In this document: piece after piece, positions 43,232 through 54,248 of the stretch
Numbering within the stretch: position 1 is the first letter of the stretch
Layout of the letters: each line of letters starts with the position of its first letter
Assembly: GCA_033557465.1 (NCBI GenBank)
Contig: CM066037.1
Coordinates: forward strand, 521,660,686-521,724,685
From: Ichthyophis bannanicus
Lineage: Eukaryota; Chordata; Amphibia; Gymnophiona; Ichthyophiidae
Length of the DNA: 64,000 nt
Direction of reading: 5' to 3'
The notes under the pieces: generated by a model
The model's database searches: none
What the model was told of the DNA's origin: nothing
The model's input: the letters and a program-made list of their open reading frames with translations, nothing else
Made by a program: the position numbers and the translations under genes

Positions 43232-43392
43232 ATCTCCAGGAACAAGCAGGAATGAGTCTTCACATATGGGTACGTCGGTACCGACGGAGCCTGCGCGGGA
43301 ACGCTCCCCAGCGTCCAATCAGAAAGCTTTTGGGAGCATCCCACAGCGCCTGCGTGCTGCCTTCCCGCCTTTCCAACTGTCTCTCCTCAGTT
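43232..43392 (+). repeat. Left inverted terminal repeat of element H
   Basis: Pairs with 54,249-54,434 (for example CGCCTTTCCAACTGTCTCTC on the left and its complement on the right). Contains the 14-bp palindrome at 43,273-43,286. Confidence 0.9.
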
Positions 43393-43610
43393 CTTTTTCC
43401 ACGGAGCCAGCAGGTCATGTTCCTGTCACCGCAGAAGAATTTCCTTATTTTTTTCTTTATTTCTTTTCTGTCGCGTCTGCCTTCCTCGACGCTATACCGG
43501 TACCGCCGGTTCTTATTCTTTTTCTAAAAAAGAAAAATAAAAGACCACCTATTTTTTCTTCAAGTGTACTTCAGTTTTGGGCCTTAGGCCCAAAACGTTT
43601 TTCCTCAAAT

Positions 43611-45249
43611 ATGGAAAAACCTCCCTCAGGTTTTAAGAAGTGCACAAAATGTGGCGGTACTATATCCATCACTGACACCCATGACTGGTGTCTCAAATGT
43701 TTAGGCCCTGACCATTCCATCAAAGATTGTATGTCCTGTTCCATAATGTCTAAGAGAGGTCGACAGAACCGAGCTGCCAAGCTCAGTACCCTGTTTCCCT
43801 CTGATGCAGCTTCGGTGGCATCGACGTCTTCCAGGGCTGCTTCTTCCTCACATGGATCTCAGGTAACTAAACATAAATCCAGCCGGTCCTCGAAGGGCAA
43901 ATCTCCTTCTAAGCATCGAGATGCCTCTGGCCTTGCCCTCGAGGATTCTGCACCGGCAAAATTACCCCGGCGGGAGGCTTCAGCTTCTAAAGCATCATCA
44001 TCGGGGTTCCAGGACGATCTAGATGGCGTGGCCTCAACCGATCTCCTGGTGCCATGCTCTGGGGTACCGGTGGCCTCCACCGGTACCGACTTCCAGGCAT
44101 TGGCAGCATCCATGGATCAGAGGATTCTGTCCATGGAACGCAGTCTGGCAGCTTTCCTTGTGGCATCGACGCCCGTGGTACTGCAACAGACTACTCCGCA
44201 GGTACCGGCTCCGGTATCGCCATCGATACCGATCCCGGTGGCATCGGCATCGGTGTCAGCCATGCCGGTGCCCTGCCCTCTGCAGCCTTCCGGTACCGAT
44301 ACCCCGGTACCGATGATTCCCGATACCGACCCCGGTCGGTACGGTATCGGGCTTTGCAAGAGCATCCCGACAGACGATACTTCGATTCCTCTGATGACTC
44401 TGAGGATTCTGAACAGTCTGTCGATGCAGCGATGCTTCTTCCACAGGAGGAGTCCTCTCCTAAACGAAGGATGTCTCCTCCAGAGGACTTGTCTTTTCAA
44501 GACTTTGTCAGAGAGGTGGCTCGGGGTCTCTCTATTACAGTAGCCCCAGAGTCAGAGCCTAGAGCTAAGGAGTTAGATATTTTACAATATCCTAAAACTC
44601 CTAAAGAGGCAGCTACCTTGCCTATTCATGAGATTCTGTATGATCTCATGTTAAGGATGTGGGAAGCACCTCTAACCACCTCTCCTCATTCTCGCAGGTT
44701 GAACACCATGTATCGTGTCCCTCCTTGTCCTGGTTTCCATAAGACTCAGCTTCCTCACCACTCTATTGTGGTTGAGTCTGCAATGAGAAAGATTAGAAGT
44801 GCCAAGAGACATGCCTCTAATCCTCCAGGACGTGAATGTAGAGCCCTGGATGCTTTTGGTAGAAGAGTCTTCCAAGCTTCCATGCTTGCTGCGAGAATTA
44901 ATTCTTATAGTCTCTACATGGGAATGTTCTTAAAAGAGATGAATTGGGAAATATCCCTTGTACAGGTGAAAATCTGTTTGGTAAGGATTGGCAAGCAAAA
45001 GCCAATCAGATGGATCCTGAAAATTCTGCTTTGGATAGACTATCCAAATCTACAGCTGCTCCTGCTAAGAAAAGGTTGTTCAAGAAAACCCCTTTTTCTA
45101 AAGAGTGAAGATCCTATCTTGCTTATAGTCAGAGAGCATCTTCTGCAGCTCAGTTCCCTTCCAAACGTCAGCAATCCTCCAAACAGACCAAGGCGAAGGC
45201 TGCGAGGCCTGCTCCAGCCCAGCAGTCTCAGCCCCCTCAGGGCCTTTGA
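43611..45249 (+). pseudogene. Gag-like protein of element H, frameshifted and internally deleted
   Basis: Family D zinc motif (C11-C14...H24...C27-C30...H35...C40-C43), then a hinge with five GGTACC sites between 44,064 and 44,312. A one-base loss near 44,345 shifts the frame. The core continues in the frame that includes SPPEDLSFQDF, YRVPPCPGFHKTQLPHHSIV and SYSLYMGMFLKE. About 215 nt present in copies D and L are then missing at 44,941, and the reading frame runs straight on into RT. The Gag stop (CTT TGA C, 45,244-45,250) is therefore bypassed. Confidence 0.87.
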
Positions 45250-47173
45250 CTGTCTGCTAGAGAACTTAGCCTTCCTGGCTCTAAAAGGACCAGAGTCCTC
45301 CACCATTCCAGGAAGGCTATGTCACTTTGCTCCCAGATGGGGGCAAATCACAGCACAGCATTGGACACTCTCCATCATAAGAGAGGGGTACAAACTTCAT
45401 TTTTCCAGCTTGCCCCCTCTCACAAGAGTGCACCAGTGCAATTCTCCAACCTCCCTCCTCAGCCTATTAGAGCAAGAGGTTGCCACTCTTTTAGCCCAAG
45501 GGGCAATAGAGGAAGTGCCTTCTCAACAACAAGGCACAGGGTTCTACTCCCCCTATTTTCTGATCCCAAAGAAAACAGGGGGCTTCAGACCCATTTTAGA
45601 TCTCAGAGAGTTGAACAGATTCCTAGTCAAAGAAAACTTCAAGATGGTTTCTCTAGGAACTCTGCTGCCATACCTTCAGAGTCAGGATTGGCTTTGTTCT
45701 CTAGATCTCAAGGATGCGTATACTCATGTTCTCATCCATCCAACTCACAGAAGGTTCCTTCGGTTCCTTTTCCAAGAGAAGCACTATCAATACAGAGTGC
45801 TCCCCTTTGGCCTGGCCTCTGCACCAAGGGTGTTCACGAAATGCATGGCAGTGGTTGCTGCTTTTCTGCGCACCCTGGGAATATTTGTCTTCCCCTATCT
45901 GGACGACTGGCTCATTCGAGCTCCCACTCAATTAGAGGCCCAGACTGCTCTAACCTGCACAGTGCGTATCCTTCAATAGTTAGGGCTGGTAATAAACATC
46001 CCAAAATCCAATTTGATCCCTATTCAGTCCCTGGAGTTTATAGGGGCATTGCTGGATACCACAAAGGCAAGGGCCTTTCTTTCCCAGGCCCATTGCCTTT
46101 GCTTGATGCAGTTAGCTTCTCAAACAGAGTTGAAACCCCTTCTGACTGCTCGAGAGATGTTACAGTTGCTAGGCCACATGGCTTCCACTGTTCATGTGGT
46201 ACCATATGCGCGCCTTCACATGAGAGCAGCTCAGTGGACTTTATCCACCCAATGGACCCAGGCATTAGGTTGCCTGTCAGACAAAATAGCAAACACAAGT
46301 CGCCTCATTTTGTCCCTCCAATGGTGGAAGTCCCCTCAAAACCTCTTGCTGGGGTGTCCTTGTCAACAGCCTGTACCCCAGGCAACTCTTACAACAGATG
46401 CTTCTCCAATGGGCTGGGGAGCTCATCTTCACGACCTCTCCACCCAGGGCATCTGGTCCCCACAGGAGACTTGTCTCCACATCAATCTCTTGGAACTCAG
46501 AGCAATCTTCCTTGCTCTACGAGTTTTCCACACCCTGCTCAGCCACAAGACAGTCCTTGTCCACACGGACAATCAGGTAGCTATGTTCTACCTAAACAAG
46601 CAGGGGGGAACTGGCTCTCTGTCGCTTTGCAACGAAGCTCTGCGACTGTGGGCCCTCGCCAGAGAGCCTCACATTCATCTTCTGGCAGTCTATCTTCCAG
46701 GGGTTCAAAACCCTTGGGCAGACAGACTCAGTCGAGTTCTGCTTCCACACGAGTGGTCCCTACATATGGACCACGTGTCAAAAACCTTTCAAATTTGGGG
46801 AACCCCGGACATAGACCTCTTTGCAAGTCCGTGGAATGCCAAACTTCCCCGGTTCTGTTCCAGAACTCCGGCTCAGGGGGCTCAGGCAAGGGATGCTTTC
46901 CTCCTTCACTGGGGTCAAGACTTCCTGTATGCCTTTCCACCCATTCCCCTAATTCCCAAAACCCAATTCAAGCTTCAGAGAGACAGAGGCCACATGATTC
47001 TCATAGCTCTAAATTGGCCAAGGCAAGTGTGGTACCCTCTGCTTCTGCATCTCTCTCAAGCTCCCTCCCTAGAGTTAGGGGCTGCTCCAGACCTCCTCTC
47101 TCAGGAGGACAGAAAATTGTGGCATCCCAATCCCCAGTCTCTGCATCTCAGGGCTTGGTTGCTGAAGGCCTAG
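45248..47173 (+). pseudogene. RT / RNase H / MT-like polyprotein of element H (one nonsense codon)
   Basis: Fingers QGTGFYSPYFLIPKKTGGF, LDLKDAYTHVLIH, LPFGLASAPRVFTK and catalytic YLDDW (about 45,896-45,910) are intact. TAG at 45,977 breaks the frame after TVRILQ; the same frame continues to 47,173. RNase H keeps TDASPMGWG, LELRAIFLAL, TDNQVAMFYL and WADRLSR. The C-terminal domain shows IDLFASPWNAKLPRFCSR, FPPIPLIPKT and LIALNWPRQVW. Apart from the stop it is well preserved and provides the reference for the RNase H deletion in L. Confidence 0.9.
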
Positions 47174-47988
47174 ATCTCCAGGATCTTCCTCTTTCTCAAC
47201 CAGTGAAAGATGTTCTTCATGCTTCCAGAAAACCTTCCACTAGACATTCTTACTCCTTTTACCATCTGTTGTTCTGGAATGGGTCTTAAACCCCGGTCAA
47301 TACCTCTGGAATCCTTGCTGGAGTATCTCCTGCATCTGTCTAATGCAGGCCTTAAGACAAATTCAGTAAGAGTCCATCTGAGTGCTATCGCAGCTTCACT
47401 CAAGCCTCTAAATGGACAACCTGTTTCCTCTCATCCCCTTGTAGCAAGGTTCATGAGAGGCCTCCTTTTAACAAAGCCTCCCATTAGACCACCACTGGTG
47501 GCATGGGACTTAAATTTGGTTCTTGGTCAGCTTATGAAGCCGCCTTTTGAACCTTTAGCTACTACCTCCTTGAAATACCTTTCTTGGAAGGTTATCTTTT
47601 TCATTGCAATCACATCAGCATGCCACATCAGTGACTTGCAAGCACTAGTAGCTAATCCACCTTATACAAGGTTCCATCATGACAAGATGGTCCTTAGGGC
47701 TAATACACATTTTATGCCTAAGGTGGTCTCACCTTTTCACCTCAACCAAGAGGTCTACCTACCTGTCTTTTTTCCAGGGCCTCCTGCATCAAGTGCAGAG
47801 AGGAATCTTCATACCCTGGACTGTAAAAGAGCTCTGGCTTTTTACTTACAAAGGACACAGCAACATAGAAAGTCTTCCCAACTCTTTGTTGCTTTTGATC
47901 CTTCTCATTTGGGAGAATCAGTCTCCAAGAGAACTCTTTCCAACTGGATTGCCCAATGCATTTCTTTCGCCTATCAGAGCAAGAACAT

Positions 47989-48150
47989 TTCTCCAGGACC
48001 AAGCAGGAAGTCAGTCCTCACATATGGGTGACGTCGGCGCCGACGGAGCCCTCGCGGAGCAATTTTCCCCAGCTTTCAAAGAAAGCCTTTGGGAATTGCA
48101 GCGCGCATGCGCGGTCGCCTTCCCGCCCAAGGGTGCCATCTTAGCCAGTC
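47989..48150 (+). repeat. Left inverted terminal repeat of element I
   Basis: Near-identical to the left repeat of B (8,822-8,983). Inverted partner at 53,554-53,742. Confidence 0.9.
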
Positions 48151-48392
48151 TTCTTTTTTCCGCGGAGCCCTACAGACGTACCCGTCGTGTCCCCGCGAAA
48201 AAGTTGATTTTATTCGTAATTTTCTCTTTTTTTTTCTTCGGTTCGACGCCGGTCTTTTTTCCCGCCCGGACTCGCGACGCCGGTCACGAGTCCTCTTCTT
48301 CTTTTTCGGTTTTTTCTGACTTAGTCAGTTTCGTTTTCGGTTTTTCCCTGGCAGCCCGGTCCTTTGACCTCGCAGGGGCCCTTTTTCCCCCG

Positions 48393-50288
48393 ATGGCTGC
48401 CAGTGGTTTCAAGCGGTGTGGTCAGTGTGACCGAAATATGTCACTAACTGACACACACGACAATTGCCTCCGCTGCCTGGGCCCGGATCATAAAGAAATG
48501 ATCTGTGGGGCCTGCGGCAAAATGTCCTCCAAAGCGTTGAGAAGTCGGCGGCATCAGCGGGATAGGATCTTCGCTGACCCCAGCCGTACCCGGACCTCGT
48601 CGGAGGCCTCCGCGTCCAGAGGTTCCAGCTCGGACCGTCGCCGGAGTTCCTCCGACAGGGGTTCTCCCTCCGGGGACCATCGACGGAAGGTGAAACCCGC
48701 GAGGGCGGCGTTGGTGGACGCTCCTGGCTCCGCGAGGGCCAGGTCGTATAGCCCCGATAGCCGTCCCGGGTCCTTGGAGAAGGAGCACCTCTCGAAGCGA
48801 CCTCGCCTGGAGTCGGAGCTGCCTGCTCGGGTAAGTCCTGTGGTCCTCCTGGACTCGCCTCCGAGACCGCCGACGTCGGGCCCGACGCCGTCGGGGCCCG
48901 AGTCGGGGGCTGCTGGGTCACCTGAGGTCGGACTCAGGTTGACGGCCTTGGAGAGCAGACTGTCTGCTTTCATGGACCAGCAGCGGGCACTGCTCGCTAG
49001 CCTCGCTGGCGCCGCTGCCCCGACCGCCGGGATGTCGACGTCTAAGTCGACCCCGGAGACCGAGCCGATCCTCGGTCGAGGTCACCCTCGGCCTCCCGTT
49101 CGGGACCGAGGTCGCCGACGCCGACTCCCTCGGCGTCGGGGCGGCAGGCGCCGCGGCCTGCCCGGGCCGACCCCACCGATTCCTCGTCGGAGTCGGTCTG
49201 GGAGTCTGAAGAGGAAGAGTCACCTGATTCTTTTCGGACTCGGTGTGTCCCCTCGGACTCACCTGAGTCCGAACCTCGGAAGCAGTCCCCCCCCGGAGGA
49301 TGCCCGGTTCTCGGACTTCGTCAGGGATATGGCCAAGGCTTTGGCCTTCCCTGCGGATCCCGAGGAGGAGCCTCGAGCCGAAGAGCTCGACGCCCTCCAG
49401 TATGACTCTCCCGCCAGGGAACACTTTACTGTACCGGTTCCTCCCATGCTGGAACGACTACTCTTCCGCATGTGGGAGAGTCCGGCCTCCTCGCCGGTCC
49501 TGAGCAAGCGGGTCGATTCTATCTATCGAGTCCGCAAGAGCCCTGGCTTCCAAAAAGCACAGCTACCACACCATTCCATGGTAGTGGAATCGGCCATGCA
49601 TCGTCTTAAGAGCCAGAAGATGCACTCCTCGGTGCCTCCTGGCAGGGAGGCCCGTAACCTGGATGGCCTTGGTAAGAAGTGTTTCCAGGGCTCTATGCTT
49701 GCGTGTCGTGTCCAGACCTACCAGCTATACATGGGCATGTATCTCCGAGACCTGGCTAAAGAGCTAGCCGGATTCTCCGCTGGTTTGTCCGAGGAACCTT
49801 TGCGGAGGTTCCTGGCCTTGTCCACTGGCATTCGGGAATGCTCAAAATTCATATCCCGAGCAGCCTATGATGGCTTTGAAGCATCGGCTCGAGTGGCCGC
49901 AGCCGGCATCGGTGCCCGCCGACAGGCTTGGCTTCAGTCGTCTGACCTTGAGCCCTGGGTGCAGGACAAGTTGGTCGATGTCCCCTGCCGAGGTGAAAAC
50001 CTCTTTGGCAAGCCCATGGCTGAAAAGGCTGCACAAATCGAGACGGAGACTCTCACCAGGACTAGGCTTTCTAGGAAGACCTCCGCCCCTTCCCAGAAAA
50101 AGAAGGGCTCGGGAAAGAAGTCCTTTTACCCGAGAAAGGCGGCTGCCTACAAACACTACCCCCAATATCAGGCCCCTGCAGCTCCCCAACAGGGCCAGCA
50201 GGCCAAGGGACGGGGTAACGGGTCCCGTAGGCAGCAAGCCCCCAAGCCTGCACCACCAGCCCCTGCTCAGCAGGGTGGGGGCTTTTGA
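48393..50288 (+). CDS. Gag-like protein of element I (631 aa, compensated frameshift)
   Basis: Same zinc motif as element B (C9, C12, H22, C25, C28, H33, C38, C41). The hinge carries two offsetting lesions: 28 nt missing at about 49,075 between GATCCTCG direct repeats, and one extra C in the run at about 49,288-49,296. The ~75 residues between them are read in a shifted frame (basic, R-rich instead of acidic). The frame is then restored, and the core (SPPEDARF-type, YRVRKSPGFQKAQLPHHSMV, VDVPCRGENLFGKPM) and tail (QQAPKPAPPAPAQQGGGF) are intact. It ends TTT TGA C at 50,283-50,289 with RT open in +1. The start is the ATG homologous to 9,223. Confidence 0.85.
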   Translation: MAASGFKRCGQCDRNMSLTDTHDNCLRCLGPDHKEMICGACGKMSSKALRSRRHQRDRIFADPSRTRTSSEASASRGSSSDRRRSSSDRGSPSGDHRRKVKPARAALVDAPGSARARSYSPDSRPGSLEKEHLSKRPRLESELPARVSPVVLLDSPPRPPTSGPTPSGPESGAAGSPEVGLRLTALESRLSAFMDQQRALLASLAGAAAPTAGMSTSKSTPETEPILGRGHPRPPVRDRGRRRRLPRRRGGRRRGLPGPTPPIPRRSRSGSLKRKSHLILFGLGVSPRTHLSPNLGSSPPPEDARFSDFVRDMAKALAFPADPEEEPRAEELDALQYDSPAREHFTVPVPPMLERLLFRMWESPASSPVLSKRVDSIYRVRKSPGFQKAQLPHHSMVVESAMHRLKSQKMHSSVPPGREARNLDGLGKKCFQGSMLACRVQTYQLYMGMYLRDLAKELAGFSAGLSEEPLRRFLALSTGIRECSKFISRAAYDGFEASARVAAAGIGARRQAWLQSSDLEPWVQDKLVDVPCRGENLFGKPMAEKAAQIETETLTRTRLSRKTSAPSQKKKGSGKKSFYPRKAAAYKHYPQYQAPAAPQQGQQAKGRGNGSRRQQAPKPAPPAPAQQGGGF

Positions 50289-52199
50289 CTCCTTAAGCAT
50301 AGCCTCTCCCCCTCCGCTGGCTCCTCCCAGCACCGGAGGCCGGCTGGTTCACTTCGCCCACAGGTGGTCCAGCATCACTTCAGATGCCTGGGTGCTTCAA
50401 GTCGTAAGAGAAGGCTATCTTCTCCACTTCCACCAGGTCCCTCCCTCCTATTTCCCGGGAGAACCTCCACGACTCCCTCTGCAGAGGGACTTACTCCTTC
50501 AGGAGTTAGCAGGTCTTCTACAGGAACAGGCGGTGGAACCGGTGCCCCACCACCTGAGAGGTCAAGGCTTTTATTCCAGGTACTTTCTAGTACCAAAAAG
50601 GACAGGAGGCCTCAGACCCATCCTGGACTTGCGCAACCTCAACAGGTTCCTCGTGCGGGAAAAGTTCAAAATGCTTACCCTTGGAATCCTTCTGCCCTAC
50701 CTCCAGCAGGGAGATTGGCTATGCTCCTTGGATCTAAAGGATGCCTACACGCACATCCTCATCCACCCAAGCCACCGCCAATACCTAAGGTTTGTGGTGG
50801 CAGGAAATCATTACCAGTACAGAGTACTGCCCTTTGGCCTGTCCTCCGCACCGCGAGTCTTCACAAAATGTCTCGCGGTGGTGGCGGCCCATCTCCGGCT
50901 TCACGGCCTCTATGTCTTTCCGTACCTCGACGACTGGCTCATCAGAGCAGCGTCCGCTCCGGAGGTCACCAACGCCACACGCCGCACGGTGACTCTTCTG
51001 CAGTACTTGGGCTTTGTTATAAACTTCGCAAAGTCCACTTTGCTCCCCTCACAGGATCTCGAGTTCATGGTGCAAGGCTGCACACTCCTCAGGCACGAGC
51101 GTTCCTACCGTTCGACAGGGCTCAACGGCTCATGGACCTAGCCGACCGTTTTCGCAGCCAGCCCCTGGTCTCCGCCAGGCGCTTCCTGAGACTACTCGGC
51201 CATATGGCTTCCACCGTCCATGTGACCCCCAATGCCCGCCTGAATATGCGGCCTGCTCAATGGTGTCTTCGCAAGCAGTGGCAACAAGCCACAGGCGGCC
51301 TAGCAGACCTAGTGCACGTCTCCGAGCCGCTGGCCTCGTCTCTCCAGTGGTGGCTTCATCGGCCGAACCTGGTACTCGGCATGCCTTTTCAGTCACCTCA
51401 GCCGGCCCAGGTGCTGACGACAGATGCATCCCTCCTGGGCTGGGGAGCACATTGCCAAGGGGCATGTACTCAGGGCCTCTGGACCACGTGGGAGTCTGCT
51501 CAGCAGATCAACTTCCTGGAGCTCAGAGCGATCCGCCTGGCTCTCAAGGCCTTCTCCCACCTGACCTCTCACCAGTCCGTCCTTGTCCAGACGGACAATC
51601 AAGTTGCCATGTTCTACGTGAACAAGCAGGGGGGCACGGGCTCCTTCCTTCTCTGTCGGGAAGCACAGAAGCTCTGCTCTTGGGCCGTCAGTCACAGCGT
51701 TCTTCTCAAGGCAGTTTATTTCCCAGGCCAAGAAAATTGCCTGGCGGACAAACTCAGCAGGATCCTCCAGCCGCACGAGTGGCGCCTGGATCCCTTGGTA
51801 GTTCAGAAGCTCTTTCTAAAGTGGGGCCTCCCCACGATGGATCTCTTTGCCAGCCCTCTCAACCGGCAACTTCCTCGCTTCTGCTCTCGTCAGCCACATC
51901 CCCTTCGAGTTGCGGCAGACGCTTTTCTACTCTCATGGTTGGAGAGCCTTCTGTATGCTTTTCCTCCCATCCCGCTAGTCTCTCGGACTCTTTTCAAGGT
52001 TCTCCGAGACAAAGCTTTCATGATCCTGGTGGCCCCTCGCTGGCCCAGACAGCCGTGGTTTCCACTCCTGCTGCAATTAGCGGTAGAGGATCCGTTCCCT
52101 CTGGGGTTACAACCGGATCTCCTCACTCAGGATCAGGGGTCTCTGCTACACCCCAACCTCAGATCTCTCAATCTAATGGCCTGGCTGCTGAGAGGGTAG
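50287..52199 (+). pseudogene. RT / RNase H / MT-like polyprotein of element I (one frameshift)
   Basis: Open from the Gag junction through GGRLVHF, GFYSRYFLVPKRTGGLRP, LDLRNLNRFLV and catalytic YLDDW (about 50,924) to LPSQDLEF, where one base is missing at about 51,069 compared with B. Homology continues in the next frame to 52,199: RLHTPQARAFLPFDRAQR, TDASLLGWG, LELRAIRLAL, TDNQVAMFYV, LADKLSR, MDLFASPLNRQLPRFCSR, FPPIPLVSRTLF. The single deletion would truncate the protein after RT. Confidence 0.88.
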
Positions 52200-53235
52200 T
52201 CCTTGCTCCCCTTCTCCTGCCGGCAGAGGTGGAAGAGGTCGTCCTAGCTTCTTGGCGACCTTCTACCCGCAAATGCTACGCCCTTAAATGGCGTCGCTTT
52301 TCCGTTTGGTGTACCCAACAGTCTCAGGATCCCTTCTCCTGCCCGGTGTCGGTGATCCTGCAGTACTTGCTATACCTCTCTAATCTGGGACTTAAGTCCA
52401 ACTCCGTCAAAGTTCACCTCAGTGCTCTTTCAGCACATCATGTGCCGGTGGACGGCAGGCCTCTTTCCAGCGACCCTCTTGTAGCGAGGTTTCTCCGAGG
52501 TCTCCTTCTGCTTAAACCACCTCTGCGCCCGCCAGCGCCTGACTGGGATCTGAATGTGGTTTTACAGCGGATCACCTGTCCGCCTTTTGAACCTATGGCT
52601 ACCTGTTCTCTCCGTTTTCTTTCTTGGAAAACATTGTTCTTGATAGCCCTCACTTCCGCTAGACGCGTAAGTGAATTGCAGGCCCTCGTGTCTGATCCCC
52701 CTTACACTCGGTTCTACAAAAATAGGGTAGTCCTACGGACTCACCCAAAATTTCTTCAAAAGTGGTCTCCCCTTTTCACATCAATCAGGAGGTGGTACTT
52801 CCGACCTTCTTTCCCAGACCACGCTCCAGCCGAGCTGAAATGGTCCTCCATACCCTGGACTGTAGAAGGGCATTGAACTTCTACCTTGACCGTACGCGGG
52901 AGCACCGTAAAGCTGCTCAGCTTTTTGTGTCTTTTGACCCCAATAAATTGGGGCTCCCGGTCTCCAAGCGTACTCTGTCCATCTGGGTTGCGGACTGTAT
53001 CACTTGGGCTTATGGGGCAGCCGGACTCTCCTTGGAAGGTCGAGTCACGGCTCATTGAGTTCGGGCAAAGGCTACGTCAGTGGCTTACCTCCGCTCTGTT
53101 CCGCTGGCAGACATCTGCCGGGCCGCTACTTGGTCTTCGAGCCAGACTTTTGCGGTCCATTACTGTCTCGAGAGGGAGTCCCGCAGGGACAGTGCTTTCG
53201 GACAGGCAGTCCTCCGTAATCTCTTTGAGGTTTGA
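52175..53235 (+). pseudogene. Tyrosine recombinase of element I (frameshift plus stop)
   Basis: Nearly identical to the YR of B: RPSTRKCYALKWRRF, SARRVSELQAL (Arg kept). One base is missing at about 52,755 in the KFLPKVV stretch. A TGA at 53,056 sits directly after the His of the HxxR box (where B has HCVR). The sequence then continues to AVHYCLERESRRD-type residues and ends at TGA 53,233. Two lesions make it inactive. Confidence 0.88.
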
Positions 53236-53370
53236 GCAACTCCTACCCTCCATCCCGGATGTGGGCTACCGGTGGGTAATGATTCAGCAAAGATTCCTTC
53301 CTTCTGTGCTGCTGAGCTAGAGGGAGCTCATTTTGTGCTTAGGGTCTCCGGTAGCCTTAAGCTTGGGAGT

Positions 53371-53468
53371 CCCATATGTGAGGACTGACTTCCTGCTTGG
53401 TCCTGGAGAAAGCGTAGTTACTCACCTGTAACAGGTGTTCTCCAGGAGCAGCAGGAATCAGTCCTCAC
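53371..53468 (+). repeat. Internal complementary region of element I
   Basis: 53,371-53,408 is complementary to the left end (47,991-48,028) and 53,409-53,468 to the right end. Same 38+60 arrangement as in B. Confidence 0.9.
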
Positions 53469-53553
53469 AACCCTCCCTTCTCCCCTTGGAGTTGCAATCA
53501 TCTGCTTTAGTTTTTTTGCAAATTTTTATGCTGTCTTTTTAGCTATGTCATCT

Positions 53554-53742
53554 GACTGGCTAAGATGGCACCCTTGGGCGGGAAGGCGACCGCGCATGCG
53601 CGCTGCAATTCCCAAAGGCTTTCTTTGAAAGCTGGGGAAAATTGCTCCGCGAGGGCTCCGTCGGCGCCGACGTCACCCATATGTGAGGACTGATTCCTGC
53701 TGCTCCTGGAGAACACCTGTTACAGGTGAGTAACTACGCTTT
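53554..53742 (+). repeat. Right inverted repeat and 3' terminus of element I
   Basis: Inverted partner of 47,989-48,150. It ends with CACCTGTTACAGGTG and donor-like CAG|GTGAGTAAC (53,723-53,733), then CGCTTT. Confidence 0.9.
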
Positions 53743-54065
53743 CTCTGGAGGGCCATGTCAGAGCTCACAATGTGAGAGCCATGGCAGCCTCAATGGCTCA
53801 TCTGAACTCTGTGTCTATCGACGACATCTGTCGAGCAGCCACTTGGGCCTCGGTTCATACCTTCACAGCCCATTACTGCTTAGACAAGGACTCCCGCCGG
53901 GATGCCTTGTTTGGTCAGGCTGTTCTCAAACACCTGTTTCGTGCTTAATCAACTCCTACCCACCATCCCTCATGGGATGCCAGAGATCCAGGTGGTGAAG
54001 TGCAGCCCTGTCCCAGGGACACACAACTTCTGGGCTCTCTCCCTGGCATCTAAAGCTAGGGAGTC

Positions 54066-54162
54066 CCCATATGTGAAGACTCATTCCTGCTTGTTCCTGG
54101 AGATAGCACAGTTACTTAACTGTAACAGGTGATCTCTGGGAACAGCAGGAATAAGTCTTCAC
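54066..54162 (+). repeat. Internal complementary region of element H
   Basis: 54,066-54,104 is complementary to the left end of H (43,232-43,270). 54,105-54,162 is complementary to its right end. A TC microsatellite at about 54,187-54,203 follows. Confidence 0.9.
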
Positions 54163-54248
54163 AACCCACCCACCTCCCCTAGGAGTTGTCTCTCTCTCTC
54201 TCTCTTCCTTTCCCTCTCTCTACCTCTTTGTCTCAGCTATAAAACTCA

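Larger units (their letters stand above)
47989..53742 (+). mobile_element. DIRS element I, complete but mutated (family B), nested in H
   Basis: Left repeat 47,989-48,150, internal complementary region 53,371-53,468, right repeat 53,554-53,742. Palindromes at 48,032-48,045 and 53,659-53,672. Very similar to B over its whole length. The flanks read AAGAACA-TTT on the left and TTT-CTCTGGAGG on the right, so insertion happened at TTT in the YR gene of H. It is the innermost, hence youngest, layer of the nest. Confidence 0.93.
47149..53948 (+). pseudogene. Tyrosine recombinase of element H, interrupted by element I
   Basis: Starts with QGLVAEGLDLQDL in the -1 frame relative to RT. A deletion/frameshift after KPSTRHSYSF (about 47,250-47,300) moves it to the frame continuing LLEYLLHLSNAGLKTNSVRV. 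The first catalytic Arg is lost: SACHISDLQAL instead of SARRVSELQAL. The gene is cut at 47,990 by element I. It resumes at 53,743 with LEGHVRAHNVRAM (HxxR box), ICRAATWASVHTFTAHYCLD (nucleophilic Tyr) and ends at TAA 53,946. The junction frame is restored if I is removed. Confidence 0.9.

Noticed and set aside
47679..48392. N-terminal extension of the element I Gag frame
   Set aside because: The frame upstream of ATG 48,393 runs through YR of element H and the left repeat of I; homologous copy B starts at the same ATG.
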